Source of the DNA: Hyphomicrobiales bacterium
Lineage (GTDB): Bacteria; Pseudomonadota; Alphaproteobacteria; Rhizobiales; Beijerinckiaceae
Direction of reading: 5' to 3'
Assembly: GCA_004144595.1 (NCBI GenBank)
Contig: SEEM01000001.1
Location: 90,953-154,952, forward strand
Length of the DNA: 64,000 bases
Shown here: positions 47,585 to 56,692 of the stretch, in pieces
How the letters are laid out: each line of letters opens with the position of its first letter
Position numbering within the stretch: position 1 is the stretch's first letter
The notes under the pieces: generated by a model
What the model was told of the DNA's origin: nothing
What the model saw: only the letters and a program-made list of their open reading frames with translations
The model's database searches: none
Translations under genes and position numbers: made by a program

Positions 47585-48325
47585 ATGTCCCGCTTCGCAG
47601 GGAAGCGTGTGCTCATCACCGGGGGAACCAGTGGAATAGGCCTTGCCGGCGCGCGAAGGATTGCCGCCGAGGGCGGCCGCCTCTGCATCACCGGTGTCAC
47701 ACCGGCCAGGCTCCACGCGGCCAGGCGAGAGCTGCCGCTGGATAGCATCGTCCTGGACAACGATGCGGCCGATCCGAATGCCGTCTCGGCGCTGGTCGAT
47801 GTGGCGGAGTCGATGGGCGGCCTCGACGGGCTCTGGCTGAATGCAGGATATGCTCAGCTCGCATCGATCGAGGCCGGAGATGCCTGCTTCTTCGATGCCA
47901 TGGTCAGCGTCAACCAGCGCGCTCCTGCGTTGCAACTGGCAGCACTGACAGCCCATCTCAGACCGGGTTGCTCCGTCCTCTTCACCGCCTCCGTGGCGCT
48001 CGCGGCGGAGGCGCGCTTCGCATCGAGCTATGTCGCGACAAAGGCTGCGCTCGTCGCGATGGCACAATGCCATGTGCGGGCGCTCGGCGAGAGGCGCATT
48101 CGCGTCAATGTCCTCCTGCCTGGACCGATCGCCACTCGCTTTCGCGAATTCTTGCACGTCGACTACCAGCGCGCGGTCGAGGCCGAGATAGCCAGCCGCG
48201 TGCCTCTCGCGCGGTCCGGCACCGACGAGGAGGCGGCGGCGGTGGCATTGTTTCTGCTCAGCGACGACGCCTCCTTCGTGACGGGCAGCCAGTACGTCGT
48301 GGATGGCGGGCTCGGCGCCGTGTGA
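47585..48325 (+). CDS. SDR-family oxidoreductase
   Basis: A 246-aa classical short-chain dehydrogenase/reductase. The cofactor motif TGGTSGIG spans residues 12-19; NAG in LWLNAGYA lies near 86; the catalytic Ser136 and the Y149-x-x-x-K153 pair (SYVATK) are in place; PGPIATRF and the closing VTGSQYVVDGGLG are typical. AAAGGAGAG precedes the ATG. It stands between the secreted protein and a convergent TetR gene; a TetR-controlled SDR is a common pair, but here TetR transcription comes toward it, so control is uncertain. Confidence 0.9.
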   Translation: MSRFAGKRVLITGGTSGIGLAGARRIAAEGGRLCITGVTPARLHAARRELPLDSIVLDNDAADPNAVSALVDVAESMGGLDGLWLNAGYAQLASIEAGDACFFDAMVSVNQRAPALQLAALTAHLRPGCSVLFTASVALAAEARFASSYVATKAALVAMAQCHVRALGERRIRVNVLLPGPIATRFREFLHVDYQRAVEAEIASRVPLARSGTDEEAAAVALFLLSDDASFVTGSQYVVDGGLGAV

Positions 48326-48440
48326 AGCTCGTGCATGGCGGAAGAGGAAGCCGCATGCTCAACGCGATCGGCGTGTCCGCCTTTGAGGGCTTGCCGAGCC
48401 GCATCGATCGCAGGCGGCAGATGGTCCACGCCTGCGAACC

Positions 48441-49163
48441 TCAACCCGTCGGCGCGACCGCTTCAGCCGCATCGCGTCCGACGGCATCGCGGCCAGCACA
48501 TTCCAGCTCCCTCAATGCCATCCGCGTGTAGGCGTCGACGATCGCCGTGCCTTCGTCGTCGGGCAGGGTGAGGGCGAGCCGGACCGCCGCTTCGCCAAGC
48601 TCCCACAAAAGCAGGCTGATGCGATAGAGCTGCGTCGGGTCGGACTGCGCATGCACACGCTGCAGCGCGTTGCCGAGCAGGCGCGCGCAGAGCTGGGATT
48701 CGGCTGCCTGCAACGCGAAGAGCGTTTTGTCCGCCTGCATCCCGGACCAGATGTCGCGGATCACAGGTTCGCGGCGGATGATCGCCAGATATTGGTCCAT
48801 CAGGAGGGAGAAAGCCTGCCGGAGCCCGGCGCAGGTCGAAACGTCCGCCAGTGCGGCCTCGATGCAGGCGCGCGAAGCCGTGTTGAACTGGTTCGCGAGG
48901 ACGGCCACGATCGAGGATTTGTCGGGGAAATAGCGATAGAGCGCCGCGAGCGACATGCCGCTGCGTTGCGCGATCTCGCTCATGGTGAGCTGATCGGCTC
49001 CGGATGCCGCGATGAGATCCGCGGCCGACGACAGGATGAGCTGGACCCGTTCGCGGCTTCGCTGCTGCAGCGGTGCGCGGCGAGCAGCCATCGGCTGCGC
49101 CGGCACCGTGGCATGATCTTGACTGGATTTATGTGACACTTTATCGCGTTTCGAACGTGACAT
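48441..49163 (-). CDS. TetR/AcrR-family regulator
   Basis: A 240-aa regulator. The HTH lies at about residues 57-85 (LTMSEIAQRSGMSLAALYRYFPDKSSIVAVL), with a basic, Ser/Lys-rich N-terminal tail of about 30 residues ahead of it. The C-terminal ligand domain is helical with TCAGLRQAFSLLMDQYLAII. It is divergent from the XRE-family gene across a 93-base gap that carries a perfect 7-bp hairpin, and convergent with the SDR gene. Ligand unknown. Confidence 0.85.
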   Translation of the reverse strand: MSRSKRDKVSHKSSQDHATVPAQPMAARRAPLQQRSRERVQLILSSAADLIAASGADQLTMSEIAQRSGMSLAALYRYFPDKSSIVAVLANQFNTASRACIEAALADVSTCAGLRQAFSLLMDQYLAIIRREPVIRDIWSGMQADKTLFALQAAESQLCARLLGNALQRVHAQSDPTQLYRISLLLWELGEAAVRLALTLPDDEGTAIVDAYTRMALRELECAGRDAVGRDAAEAVAPTG

Positions 49164-49200
49164 CTCGTTGCGTTATCGAACTCAGGCCCGACGCCCTGTT

Positions 49201-49218
49201 TGCCGCATTCGTGCGGCA
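49201..49218. promoter_or_regulatory. Perfect palindrome in TetR / XRE gap
   Basis: TGCCGCA-TTCG-TGCGGCA: 7-bp perfect arms around TTCG, midway between the divergent TetR and XRE genes. As DNA it is a good operator for a dimeric TetR; as RNA in the XRE leader it would form a stable UUCG-capped hairpin. Confidence 0.45.
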
Positions 49219-49256
49219 CGCGCCATGGCATCGCAGCAATTGCGCTCAGGAATCCC

Positions 49257-50075
49257 ATGACTTCGGCCGCCACCACAGACTCGGCACTGGAACTGGGGCG
49301 CTTGCTCGCTAAACGGCGCCGAGCACATGGAATTTCGCAGCTCGACCTGGCGCTGCGCCTGGAGATTTCGCAGCGTCATCTCGGCTTCGTCGAGACCGGG
49401 CGGTCACGCCCGAGCCGGCTGCTGCTCGCCTCCTGGATCACCACTCTCGAATTCGATCCATCCGAAGCGAATGCGATCCTGCTCAAAGCGGGGTTCCCAC
49501 CGGGAGCCATTCCGGTCGATCCGGCGGCGCGACAAGGGGCGTATGACGGCATGGCGCGGGTTCTCTGCGCGCACGAACCCTATCCCGCCTTCATCTTTAC
49601 CGCCGACTGGGACATCGCCCTGAACAATGCCGGTGGCGTCTTCCTCTGCGACCTCTTGATGCCGGAGCTGTGGCGGTCAGGCCCGCAATCGGCTTCCGGC
49701 CTCGATATGATCGCAGCGATGATCCATCCGGGCGATTTCTTCTCGCAGATGATCAATCCGGCGCCGGTCGCGCATGCCCTCCTGCGGCAGCTGCGTGTGG
49801 AGCAATTGCTCAGGCCGAGCCTGGCCGCGCGCGTCGATCAACTCGAAGATCGATTGTTGCGGGATTTCGAACTGGCCGCCGCGGCCCATGCGCGTGACGA
49901 CGTCGGGCGGTCGCTTGAGATGGCCTTCACCTCACCCCTCGGAGAGCTGCGTTTCGTGACGGCGCAGATCGTTCCTGGCCTCCCTCACGACGCATTGCCG
50001 GACTCGCTGCGGATGGAGGTCTGGTTTCCCGCGGACCGGCGGACAAAAGACGCCTTGGCCAAGTCGCTGGCTTGA
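49257..50075 (+). CDS. XRE-family regulator with MmyB-like ligand domain
   Basis: A 272-aa protein. Residues about 15-65 are an XRE helix-turn-helix (GISQLDLALRLEISQRHLGFVETGRSRPS). The rest is the MmyB-type ligand-binding domain (YPAFIFTADWDIALNNAG near 108, where the family often reads DRHWNVLAWN, and SPLGELRFVTAQIVPGLP near 220). The domain binds fatty-acid-like ligands in related proteins. Such regulators often control a neighbouring oxidoreductase; the SDR or lipase here are candidates. The start at MTSAATTDSA has AGGAA ahead. Confidence 0.85.
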   Translation: MTSAATTDSALELGRLLAKRRRAHGISQLDLALRLEISQRHLGFVETGRSRPSRLLLASWITTLEFDPSEANAILLKAGFPPGAIPVDPAARQGAYDGMARVLCAHEPYPAFIFTADWDIALNNAGGVFLCDLLMPELWRSGPQSASGLDMIAAMIHPGDFFSQMINPAPVAHALLRQLRVEQLLRPSLAARVDQLEDRLLRDFELAAAAHARDDVGRSLEMAFTSPLGELRFVTAQIVPGLPHDALPDSLRMEVWFPADRRTKDALAKSLA

Positions 50076-50387
50076 CCAGAATCTGACATTCCGAGGGGCG
50101 CAGGACATGCTCTGCTTCCGGCTCTCGTCCGCGCCGGAATCGAGCCTGGGCGCCGCCAGATAATCCGCTTCGGCCTCGTCGCGGCGAGCCTGCCTGATCG
50201 GCAGCACGTTCGGCGCGCGCCTCGCACGGTCGAGATCGATTGTCTTGGCTGCCCTAGACTCTGCGACTACCGCCGAGCGCCCATCGCGATCCGAGGCTGG
50301 GGCGTTTTGCAGAGCGAGATCGGCCAGCAGATAGGCGCGCCGGCAAGTTCGGCCACGATCGCCGCGTCCTATAAAATGGATCGAGCC
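50076..50387. other. Gap with a coding-like minus-strand frame
   Basis: A 312-base gap. On the minus strand one frame stays open and has a natural-looking composition (RRAYLLADLALQNAP, then NVLPIRQARRDEAEADYL), but there is no start codon with a ribosome-binding site at its beginning and it runs on antisense into the XRE gene. Possibly a decayed gene end; no family recognised. Confidence 0.35.
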
Positions 50388-51587
50388 TCACAGGCCGTCG
50401 AACCACGCCTTCCACAGGGGAACAGCCCTAGCGAAAGTGCCGCGATGCGTGGTTTCGCCGGTGGCAATCGCTTCGACCTTGTTGTTGCCCATCGCCTTTT
50501 GCCACATCATCGGGAGCTGGCCGAGCTCGGTTCGGATCGCCTCATCGGTCAAACCATAGAAGGTGCGGACCGGCGTCTTCACTGCCCATCGGTATGACTG
50601 CGTATTGGCGACGATGCGGCCATAGGCAGATTCGGCGAAGTACTGCGTATCGAAATACTCGGGCCGGATGAGCTTGCGCAGATCCGTCGGGATAGCGGCC
50701 GCGTCGAAGGGCTCGCGCATATAGGCCTTCCGTGAGACTTCATACGCCTCCTCGGTCAGCAGGGAGCGGGCCAGCCCCGGAACGGCGTAATAATTCTCGA
50801 ATGAAAACGCTGTGAGGATGAAGATGGTCGGAATCCAGGCGGCGTCTATCTTCCGCGGGAAATTGAGGAAGCCCTGGAATGCGGCGAGCGCGTCGGCAGG
50901 AGCACTGGCGGTCGTCACAGCCTTGACGGGCATGCCCGCGGCCTCCAGCTTCTCCAGCATGGCCAGGGTGACGAACCCGCCCTGCGACCAGCCGCTGAGA
51001 AACAGCTTGTTATCCGAGAGCTTCAAAGCGGCGAGCACAGCGCGAGCCGCGAGAACCATGTCGTAGGTCGCCTGCTGGTGGCTGGCCTTGACCAGATAGC
51101 CCTCCGGCTCCTTGGACTGGCCCATACCGAAATAGTCTGCGCCGATCAGGATATAACCCTGGCCTGCGAACTGGGCGATCATCAATTGCGTCTCTGGCGA
51201 CTGGTCGGGAAAGGACGGAACCTGTTCTTTTCCGTAAACCGTTCCATGCTGATAGGACACCATCGGCAAAGCGCTACCGGGGATGTCGGGCACTGCGACC
51301 AGCCCGGTCGCCACAATCGGCTTGTTGCCCCGCTCGGGCACGACCGAGGGATAGGTCACCCGGTAGAGCTTCACCGCATTGCGCGCCGGGGTGTAGGTCA
51401 CGGGGATACCCGAGAACGCAGGCGTATCAGTGGTCAGGACGCGGTCGAGCTTGTCGACGTCCCAACGGGCCAGGAACTCGTAGCTGACGCCTGAACCGAC
51501 CGAAACCGATTGCCCCTGTTGGGCCCATGCGACGGGCACAAAGCCGAACAAGGCGGCGGCGATGCCAAGGATACGAAGCAAAGTCAT
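50388..51587 (-). CDS. Secreted lipase-like alpha/beta hydrolase
   Basis: A 399-aa hydrolase with a signal peptide (MTLLRILGIAAALFGFVPVAWA). It resembles the secretory lipase (LIP) family: PMVSYQHGTVYG as the oxyanion region, GADYFGMGQS, the nucleophile in LSGWSQGGFVTL, an Asp in FYGLTDEAIRTE and a His near the end in TTHRGTFARA. Family members act on esters outside the cytoplasm. The longer upstream frame is Arg/Cys-rich and unconvincing. It is convergent with the XRE regulator. Substrate unknown. Confidence 0.85.
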   Translation of the reverse strand: MTLLRILGIAAALFGFVPVAWAQQGQSVSVGSGVSYEFLARWDVDKLDRVLTTDTPAFSGIPVTYTPARNAVKLYRVTYPSVVPERGNKPIVATGLVAVPDIPGSALPMVSYQHGTVYGKEQVPSFPDQSPETQLMIAQFAGQGYILIGADYFGMGQSKEPEGYLVKASHQQATYDMVLAARAVLAALKLSDNKLFLSGWSQGGFVTLAMLEKLEAAGMPVKAVTTASAPADALAAFQGFLNFPRKIDAAWIPTIFILTAFSFENYYAVPGLARSLLTEEAYEVSRKAYMREPFDAAAIPTDLRKLIRPEYFDTQYFAESAYGRIVANTQSYRWAVKTPVRTFYGLTDEAIRTELGQLPMMWQKAMGNNKVEAIATGETTHRGTFARAVPLWKAWFDGL

Positions 51588-52498
51588 GGGCGATCTCGGT
51601 TGAAGGCGAGCGGTTGTGCCACCCCCGGGTAAATAATCGGTGGCTGCCGAGTGCCTTGCATCGGGGCTGTAGCGCGGGACGGGCCAGAACCAAATCGCTG
51701 ACACGAAAGAGCAGATTCCTGCGAGAAATCTCTCGCGCAATGAATCGAAAGAAATGCTCGCGTGTTCGCCAACCTCTCGAAAGAGGTTGCCGAGGAGCAG
51801 TTGCTGACACTTGCAACGCAAATTTAGATTTTAGCGCGCTTTCAGACCGCAGAGATACGATCTCTACTGCTGTCACTGGTGCAACCTTACACCATTCCGC
51901 CGACCGCGGTGGTCAACACTGCGCCAATCGACGTCCAGAGCGACCGCGAAATTTGAGACGACGGCTCAAATTCTCGCCAGGCTAGCTTGCTTGAAAGCGG
52001 ACGTTGCCAGTGTCGGCAATGGGCCGGCTCCGGCAGCCAGTCTGTCACACCCACCCTGCTGCCCGGAAGCAGACGTTCCAGAGGTCGGCAATGGGCCAAA
52101 ATCGCTAGCCGTTCGCCTGGGCGAGATGCGCGACTACCGCATTCGGCCAGTATCGGGAAAGCAGACAGTTCCGAACAAGGGACGCCGCTGTTCGGCTTCC
52201 GGCACTTTGCGGAAAAACACCTTTGCGTGTTCGACAGACTGATAGAACCGCATTGCGACTAAAGGATCATGGTGTCCCGCCGCCTTGTCGTCATTGTTCA
52301 CGTCTCGGACACGACATAGGCGGTTGCTGTCCGCAGCGCTGTATCTGCGAGGCACGATATCCCGCAAATTCTGCGATCCTGTAGGAGTTCCGACCCGCCG
52401 CGCAATGGAAAAGGCGCCCGATTACAGTCGACGACACCAATCAAACAGCGTTTCGAGCCAATCGAAAGCCTAAGCCAACAATAAAAGGGATGGAAACG
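51588..52498. other. 911-base gap with imperfect direct repeats
   Basis: The longest non-coding stretch of the window. It is AT-richer near 51700-51960 and holds a pair of imperfect direct repeats at 51993-52097. The last part precedes the Liv operon and should carry its promoter, but no convincing -35/-10 pair was found by eye. No gene is supported; the small frames present have no ribosome-binding site. Confidence 0.5.
51993..52097. repeat. Imperfect direct repeat pair
   Basis: Unit 1 (51993-52025) and unit 2 (52065-52097) share the skeleton G-AAGC-GACGTT-CCAG-G-TCGGCAATGGGCC, about 33 bases each, 72 bases apart. A third, worse match (GAAAGCAGACAGTT) starts at 52157. All are in the same orientation. 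Not a known insertion-sequence end. Confidence 0.55.
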
Positions 52499-53701
52499 AT
52501 GACAATGAAGACATGGCTTGCAGCCGCCGCCTTCACCACGGCACTTGTCGGGGCGGCGCAAGCACAGCAGACGATCAAGATAGGGATCAGCGGGCCCTTC
52601 ACCGGCGGCTCCGCATCCATGGGCGTCAGCATGCGCGATGGCGTCAAGCTTGCGACGCAAGAAATCAACAAGGCCGGAGGCGTTCTGGGCAAGCAGATCC
52701 AACTCGTCGAGCGAGACGACGAGGCCAAGAACGAGCTCGGCGTGCAGATCGCCCAGGAGCTGATCAACAAGGAGCAGGTGGTCGCCACCGTCGGGTTTAT
52801 CAACACCGGCGTTTCGCTCGCGGCACAGCGCTTCTACCAGGAAGCCGAAATCCCCGTGATGAACAACGTCGCGACGGGCACACTGGTGACGCAGCAGTTC
52901 AAGGCGCCCGAGCACAAGAACAACTACGTCTTCCGAAACGCCGCCAACGACACGATCCAGAGCGCGATGGTGGCGGAGGCCGTCAAGAAGGCGGGCTTCA
53001 CCAAGGTCGCTATCATCGCCGATTCCACCAATTACGGACAGCTCGGGCGCGCCGACCTGGAAAAAGCGCTGGCTGAGCGCGGTCTGAAGCCGGTCGCGAC
53101 GGAGAAATTCAACATCGGAGACACCGACATGACCGCGCAGGCGCTGCGCGCCAAGGATGCCGGCGCCGACGTCGTGCTGACCTATGCGATCGGGCCGGAG
53201 CTGGCGCAGACGGTCAACGCCGTCGTGAAGCTTGGCTGGAAGGTGCCGGTGATGGGCTCCTGGACACTGTCGATGGCAAGCTTCATCGACGCTGCTGGCG
53301 CCAATGGCGAGGGCGTGATGATGCCGCAGACCTTCATTCAGCTGCCCTCGACGCCCAAGCGCAAGAGCTTCATCGAGGCCTATCAGGCAGCCTACAAGAT
53401 CGACCGCATCCCCTCTCCGGTCTCGGCCGCACAGGGCTACGACTCGATGTATCTGCTCGCAGCCGCGATCAACCAGGCGAAATCGACCGACGGCCGCAAG
53501 ATTCGCGAGGCGCTCGAAAACCTCGGCACCAAGGTCGAGGGCGTCGTCACCACCTATGACAAGCCGTTCAGCGCAACCGACCATGAGGCGATCACCGCCA
53601 ACATCCCCGTGCTCGGCGTCGTCAAGGGCGGCCGTGTGGTGCCGGCAAACCCTGCAGACCTCGAGGGCGACGGCGCGCTGCGCGTGAAGCCGAAGTCCTG
53701 A
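52499..53701 (+). CDS. Branched-chain amino-acid ABC binding protein (LivJ/K-like)
   Basis: A 400-aa type I periplasmic-binding protein. Signal peptide near the start (MKTWLAAAAFTTALVGAAQA), then IKIGISGPFTGGSASMGVSM, the family's ligand-site opening, and VVATVGFINTGVSLAAQ. ATGs at 52490, 52499 and 52505 are possible; AAAAGGGA at 52483-52490 has good spacing only to the one at 52499. It captures an amino acid or related acid for the LivH/LivMG/LivF system. A terminator after it allows excess binding protein, as is usual for such operons. Confidence 0.9.
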   Translation: MTMKTWLAAAAFTTALVGAAQAQQTIKIGISGPFTGGSASMGVSMRDGVKLATQEINKAGGVLGKQIQLVERDDEAKNELGVQIAQELINKEQVVATVGFINTGVSLAAQRFYQEAEIPVMNNVATGTLVTQQFKAPEHKNNYVFRNAANDTIQSAMVAEAVKKAGFTKVAIIADSTNYGQLGRADLEKALAERGLKPVATEKFNIGDTDMTAQALRAKDAGADVVLTYAIGPELAQTVNAVVKLGWKVPVMGSWTLSMASFIDAAGANGEGVMMPQTFIQLPSTPKRKSFIEAYQAAYKIDRIPSPVSAAQGYDSMYLLAAAINQAKSTDGRKIREALENLGTKVEGVVTTYDKPFSATDHEAITANIPVLGVVKGGRVVPANPADLEGDGALRVKPKS

Positions 53702-53729
53702 GCGGTGACCCTGACGCCGTAAAACACGA

Positions 53730-53762
53730 GCCCTCCCCGAATCCTGGGGAGGGCCTTTTCTT
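53730..53762 (+). terminator. Intra-operon terminator after the Liv binding protein
   Basis: GCCCTCCCC and GGGGAGGGC make a 9-bp perfect stem with a 7-base loop, followed by CTTTTCTT. It sits 28 bases after the binding-protein stop and 20 before livH. Partial read-through would give less permease than binding protein. Confidence 0.8.
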
Positions 53763-53783
53763 AAGCGCACGGTCGATCAAACG

Positions 53784-54683
53784 ATGCAGAATTTCTTCCA
53801 GATCCTGGTCTCCGGCATCTCGGTCGGGATGATCTATGGCGTCATCGCCTTCGGCTACCAGCTCACCTTCGCCACGTCGAAGACACTGAATTTCGGCCAA
53901 GGTGAGGCCCTGACGCTGGGTGCTTTGGTCGGGTTGACCTGCGTCAACTTCCTGATCGGGCTGCATATCGGCAATCTCGCGGCCTATTTGATCGCGCTGC
54001 CCTTCGTATTCGCCTTTGGCATGGTCCAGGGTGCGGTGGTCGAGCGGCTCGGCGTGCGCCAGGCGATGAAGACCAAGTCCGAGGCAGGCTGGATCATGGC
54101 CACGATCGCGCTCGGCATCATCTTCAAGAACATGGCCGAGAATATCTGGGGCAAGGACCCGCTGAAGTTCCCTTCGCCGTTGAGCGAGAACCCGCTAACC
54201 ATCGGTGGGGTCAACATCCGCCCGATGGAGATCGCGATCGTGCTGGGGGCGCTCGCCATGATGCTGGCGGTCGAGACCTTCAACCGCCGCTCGATCTACG
54301 GCAAGGCGGTGGTCGCGACTTCAAACGACCGCGACGCGGCCGGGCTGATGGGCATCAATACGCCGCTCGTCATTACCTTCTCCTATGCGCTGTCCTCACT
54401 CTCGGCGGCGCTGGCGGGCGTGCTGATCGCGCCGATCACGCTGACCGGCGCCAATATGGGCGCGGCGCTCGGCCTGAAAGCATTTGCGGTTGCGATCATC
54501 GGCGGGCTGTCGAGCGGCATGGGCGTCGTCGTCGGCGGGCTGATCCTCGGCATCACCGAGAGCATGACCGGCTTCTACTTCGACACCGGCTACAAGGACG
54601 TTCCCGGCCTGATCCTGCTTTTGCTGGTGCTGGCGCTGAAACCCGCCGGGCTGTTCGGCAAGACCGCGATCAAGAAGGTCTGA
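53784..54683 (+). CDS. livH: Branched-chain amino-acid ABC permease LivH-like
   Basis: A 299-aa inner-membrane permease with eight or so helices. Seen: GMIYGVIAFGYQLTFATSKTLNFGQGE near residue 15, GKAVVATSNDRDAAGLMGIN in the cytoplasmic loop, and the C-terminal KPAGLFGK typical of LivH. It pairs with the LivM half of the next, fused protein, 6 bases downstream. Confidence 0.9.
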   Translation: MQNFFQILVSGISVGMIYGVIAFGYQLTFATSKTLNFGQGEALTLGALVGLTCVNFLIGLHIGNLAAYLIALPFVFAFGMVQGAVVERLGVRQAMKTKSEAGWIMATIALGIIFKNMAENIWGKDPLKFPSPLSENPLTIGGVNIRPMEIAIVLGALAMMLAVETFNRRSIYGKAVVATSNDRDAAGLMGINTPLVITFSYALSSLSAALAGVLIAPITLTGANMGAALGLKAFAVAIIGGLSSGMGVVVGGLILGITESMTGFYFDTGYKDVPGLILLLLVLALKPAGLFGKTAIKKV

Positions 54684-54689
54684 GCCGCC

Positions 54690-56681
54690 ATGAAGAAACT
54701 CGCCTTCGCCGCTGGCGTCCTCGCGCTCTTCGCGCTGCCTGTCTTTGTCACCTCGTCCTACTATCTGCCGCTGATCACCACGATCGTGATCTACTCGATC
54801 TTGGTACTGGGGCTCGACATCGTCTTCGGCTACACGGGCGAGGTTTCGATCGGCCATGCCGCGCTGTTTGGCGTCGGCGCCTATACGGCGGGCCTTCTCT
54901 CGATGCATTTTGGCTTGGGCTTCTGGTGGGCGCTGCCGGCCGGCATCGTCATCACAGCGTTGTTCGGAGCGCTGCTGGCGCTGCCCGCGCTCAAGGTCAC
55001 CGGCCCCTATCTCGCCATGGTGACGCTGGCCTTCGGCACGATCATCGTGACGCTGATTAACGAGATGACCGACCTTGGCCCCTGGTTCAACCATCTCAAT
55101 CTGACAAACGGGCCGCTCGGCATCGAACTGCGGACGCCGCTGTTCATCGATCTGCGCGACTATGTCGACCTGTCGCTGAAGCGCCTCCGCGAGGTCGAGT
55201 ACTACTACGTCTCGGCGATCGCGCTGGTGCTGACGGTGGTCGTCATCAACCGCATCATTGCCTCGCGCTACGGCCGCGCCTTCGAGGCGCTGCGCGACAG
55301 CCCCATCGCCTGCGATTGCATGGGCGTGAGCGTTTACAAGCACAAGGTGCTGGCCTTCGTGGTCAGCGCGGGCTTCGCGGGGCTGGCGGGTGCGCTCTAC
55401 GCCTATTTCCGCCAGTATATCGCGCCGGAAGCCTTCAATTTCGCGACCTCGATCGAGTTCCTGCTGGCGGTTGCCATGGGCGGACGTAAATCACGCATGG
55501 GCCCGATCATCGGTTCGGCCATCGTCGTCTTCCTGCCCAACATCCTGGCCGATCTCGAACTGTTCCGGATCACGGCCGGACTGATCGCATTGGGAGCCGT
55601 CGTGGGTGGATTTTACGCCTGGCGCAGGGATCCCTCGCAGGCGCGCGGCATCGGTATCGCGGTCGTGCTGTGCGTGCTGTTCTTCGTCTTCTCGCTCTTT
55701 CTCGACCGCATCGTCGACTACAAGCTGACCATCTACGGGCTGATGATCCTGTTCGTGGTCTACTACCTGCCCGACGGCATCATGGGCTTCGTTCGGCAGG
55801 TTCTGACGTTGATGTCGCTGCGCCGCGGCGGGCGGGCGCTGGTCGCGCGCGACACTGGCGACGAATCCCGCGTCTGGGGCGCCACCGCGACGACGACGCC
55901 GGCCGGGGGTACGCTGCTCGACATCCGCAAGGTGCTGATGCAGTTCGGTGGGCTCAAGGCGCTCAACGACATCGACATGGCGGTGAAGCCCGGCACGATC
56001 CATGGCCTGATCGGCCCCAACGGGTCGGGCAAGAGCACGATGATGAACGTGCTCACCGGCATCTACACGCCGAGCGGCGGCGAGATCGCCTTCGAGGGGC
56101 AATCGCTGGTTGGGCGCAACTCGCCTGAGATCGCCGCGCAGGGCATCGCGCGGACCTTCCAGAACGTCCAGCTCTTCGGCGAGTTGACCTGCCTCGAGAA
56201 TGTCATGGTGGGGCTACACCACACCTACCGCAGCGGCTTTTTCGCCGTGGCGCTCGGCCTGCCGCAGGCCCGCAAGGAGGAGCGCGCTGCACGGCAGCGC
56301 GCGGCCAGCATCCTGCAGTTCGTCGGGCTGGAGGCGATGGCGAACGAAGAGGCGCGCAACCTGCCCTATGGCAAGATGCGCCTGCTCGAAATCGGCCGGG
56401 CGCTGGCGCTCGACCCCAAGCTTTTGCTGCTGGACGAGCCGGCGGCGGGCCTGACCGCGCCCGACATTCGGGACCTGATCGAGATCATCCGCAAGATCAA
56501 GGCGCATGGCATCACCGTGGTGCTGATCGAGCATCACATGGATGTGGTGATGAGCATTTCCGACACGGTGACCGTGCTCGATTTCGGCCAGAAGATCGCC
56601 GAGGGCTTGCCGGCCCAGGTCCAGGCCGATCCGCGCGTGATCGAGGCCTATCTTGGCGGCAGCGCCGCCACGGCCCATTGA
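54690..56681 (+). CDS. Fused branched-chain amino-acid ABC permease/ATPase (LivM-LivG)
   Basis: A 663-aa fusion. Residues about 1-320 are a LivM-type permease (VFGYTGEVSIGHAALFGVGAY; GRAFEALRDSPIACDCMGV). A further hydrophobic stretch and linker run to about 405. From there a LivG-type ATPase is complete: Walker A GPNGSGKST, Q-loop, a signature with LPYGKMRLLEIGRAL (the ABC box varies from the usual LPYGDQR), and Walker B LLLLDEPAAGL, then the His of EHHMDV. The frame runs through without a stop. It forms the channel with LivH and one ATPase of the pair with LivF. Confidence 0.92.
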   Translation: MKKLAFAAGVLALFALPVFVTSSYYLPLITTIVIYSILVLGLDIVFGYTGEVSIGHAALFGVGAYTAGLLSMHFGLGFWWALPAGIVITALFGALLALPALKVTGPYLAMVTLAFGTIIVTLINEMTDLGPWFNHLNLTNGPLGIELRTPLFIDLRDYVDLSLKRLREVEYYYVSAIALVLTVVVINRIIASRYGRAFEALRDSPIACDCMGVSVYKHKVLAFVVSAGFAGLAGALYAYFRQYIAPEAFNFATSIEFLLAVAMGGRKSRMGPIIGSAIVVFLPNILADLELFRITAGLIALGAVVGGFYAWRRDPSQARGIGIAVVLCVLFFVFSLFLDRIVDYKLTIYGLMILFVVYYLPDGIMGFVRQVLTLMSLRRGGRALVARDTGDESRVWGATATTTPAGGTLLDIRKVLMQFGGLKALNDIDMAVKPGTIHGLIGPNGSGKSTMMNVLTGIYTPSGGEIAFEGQSLVGRNSPEIAAQGIARTFQNVQLFGELTCLENVMVGLHHTYRSGFFAVALGLPQARKEERAARQRAASILQFVGLEAMANEEARNLPYGKMRLLEIGRALALDPKLLLLDEPAAGLTAPDIRDLIEIIRKIKAHGITVVLIEHHMDVVMSISDTVTVLDFGQKIAEGLPAQVQADPRVIEAYLGGSAATAH

Positions 56682-56692
56682 GGAAGCGGGAT

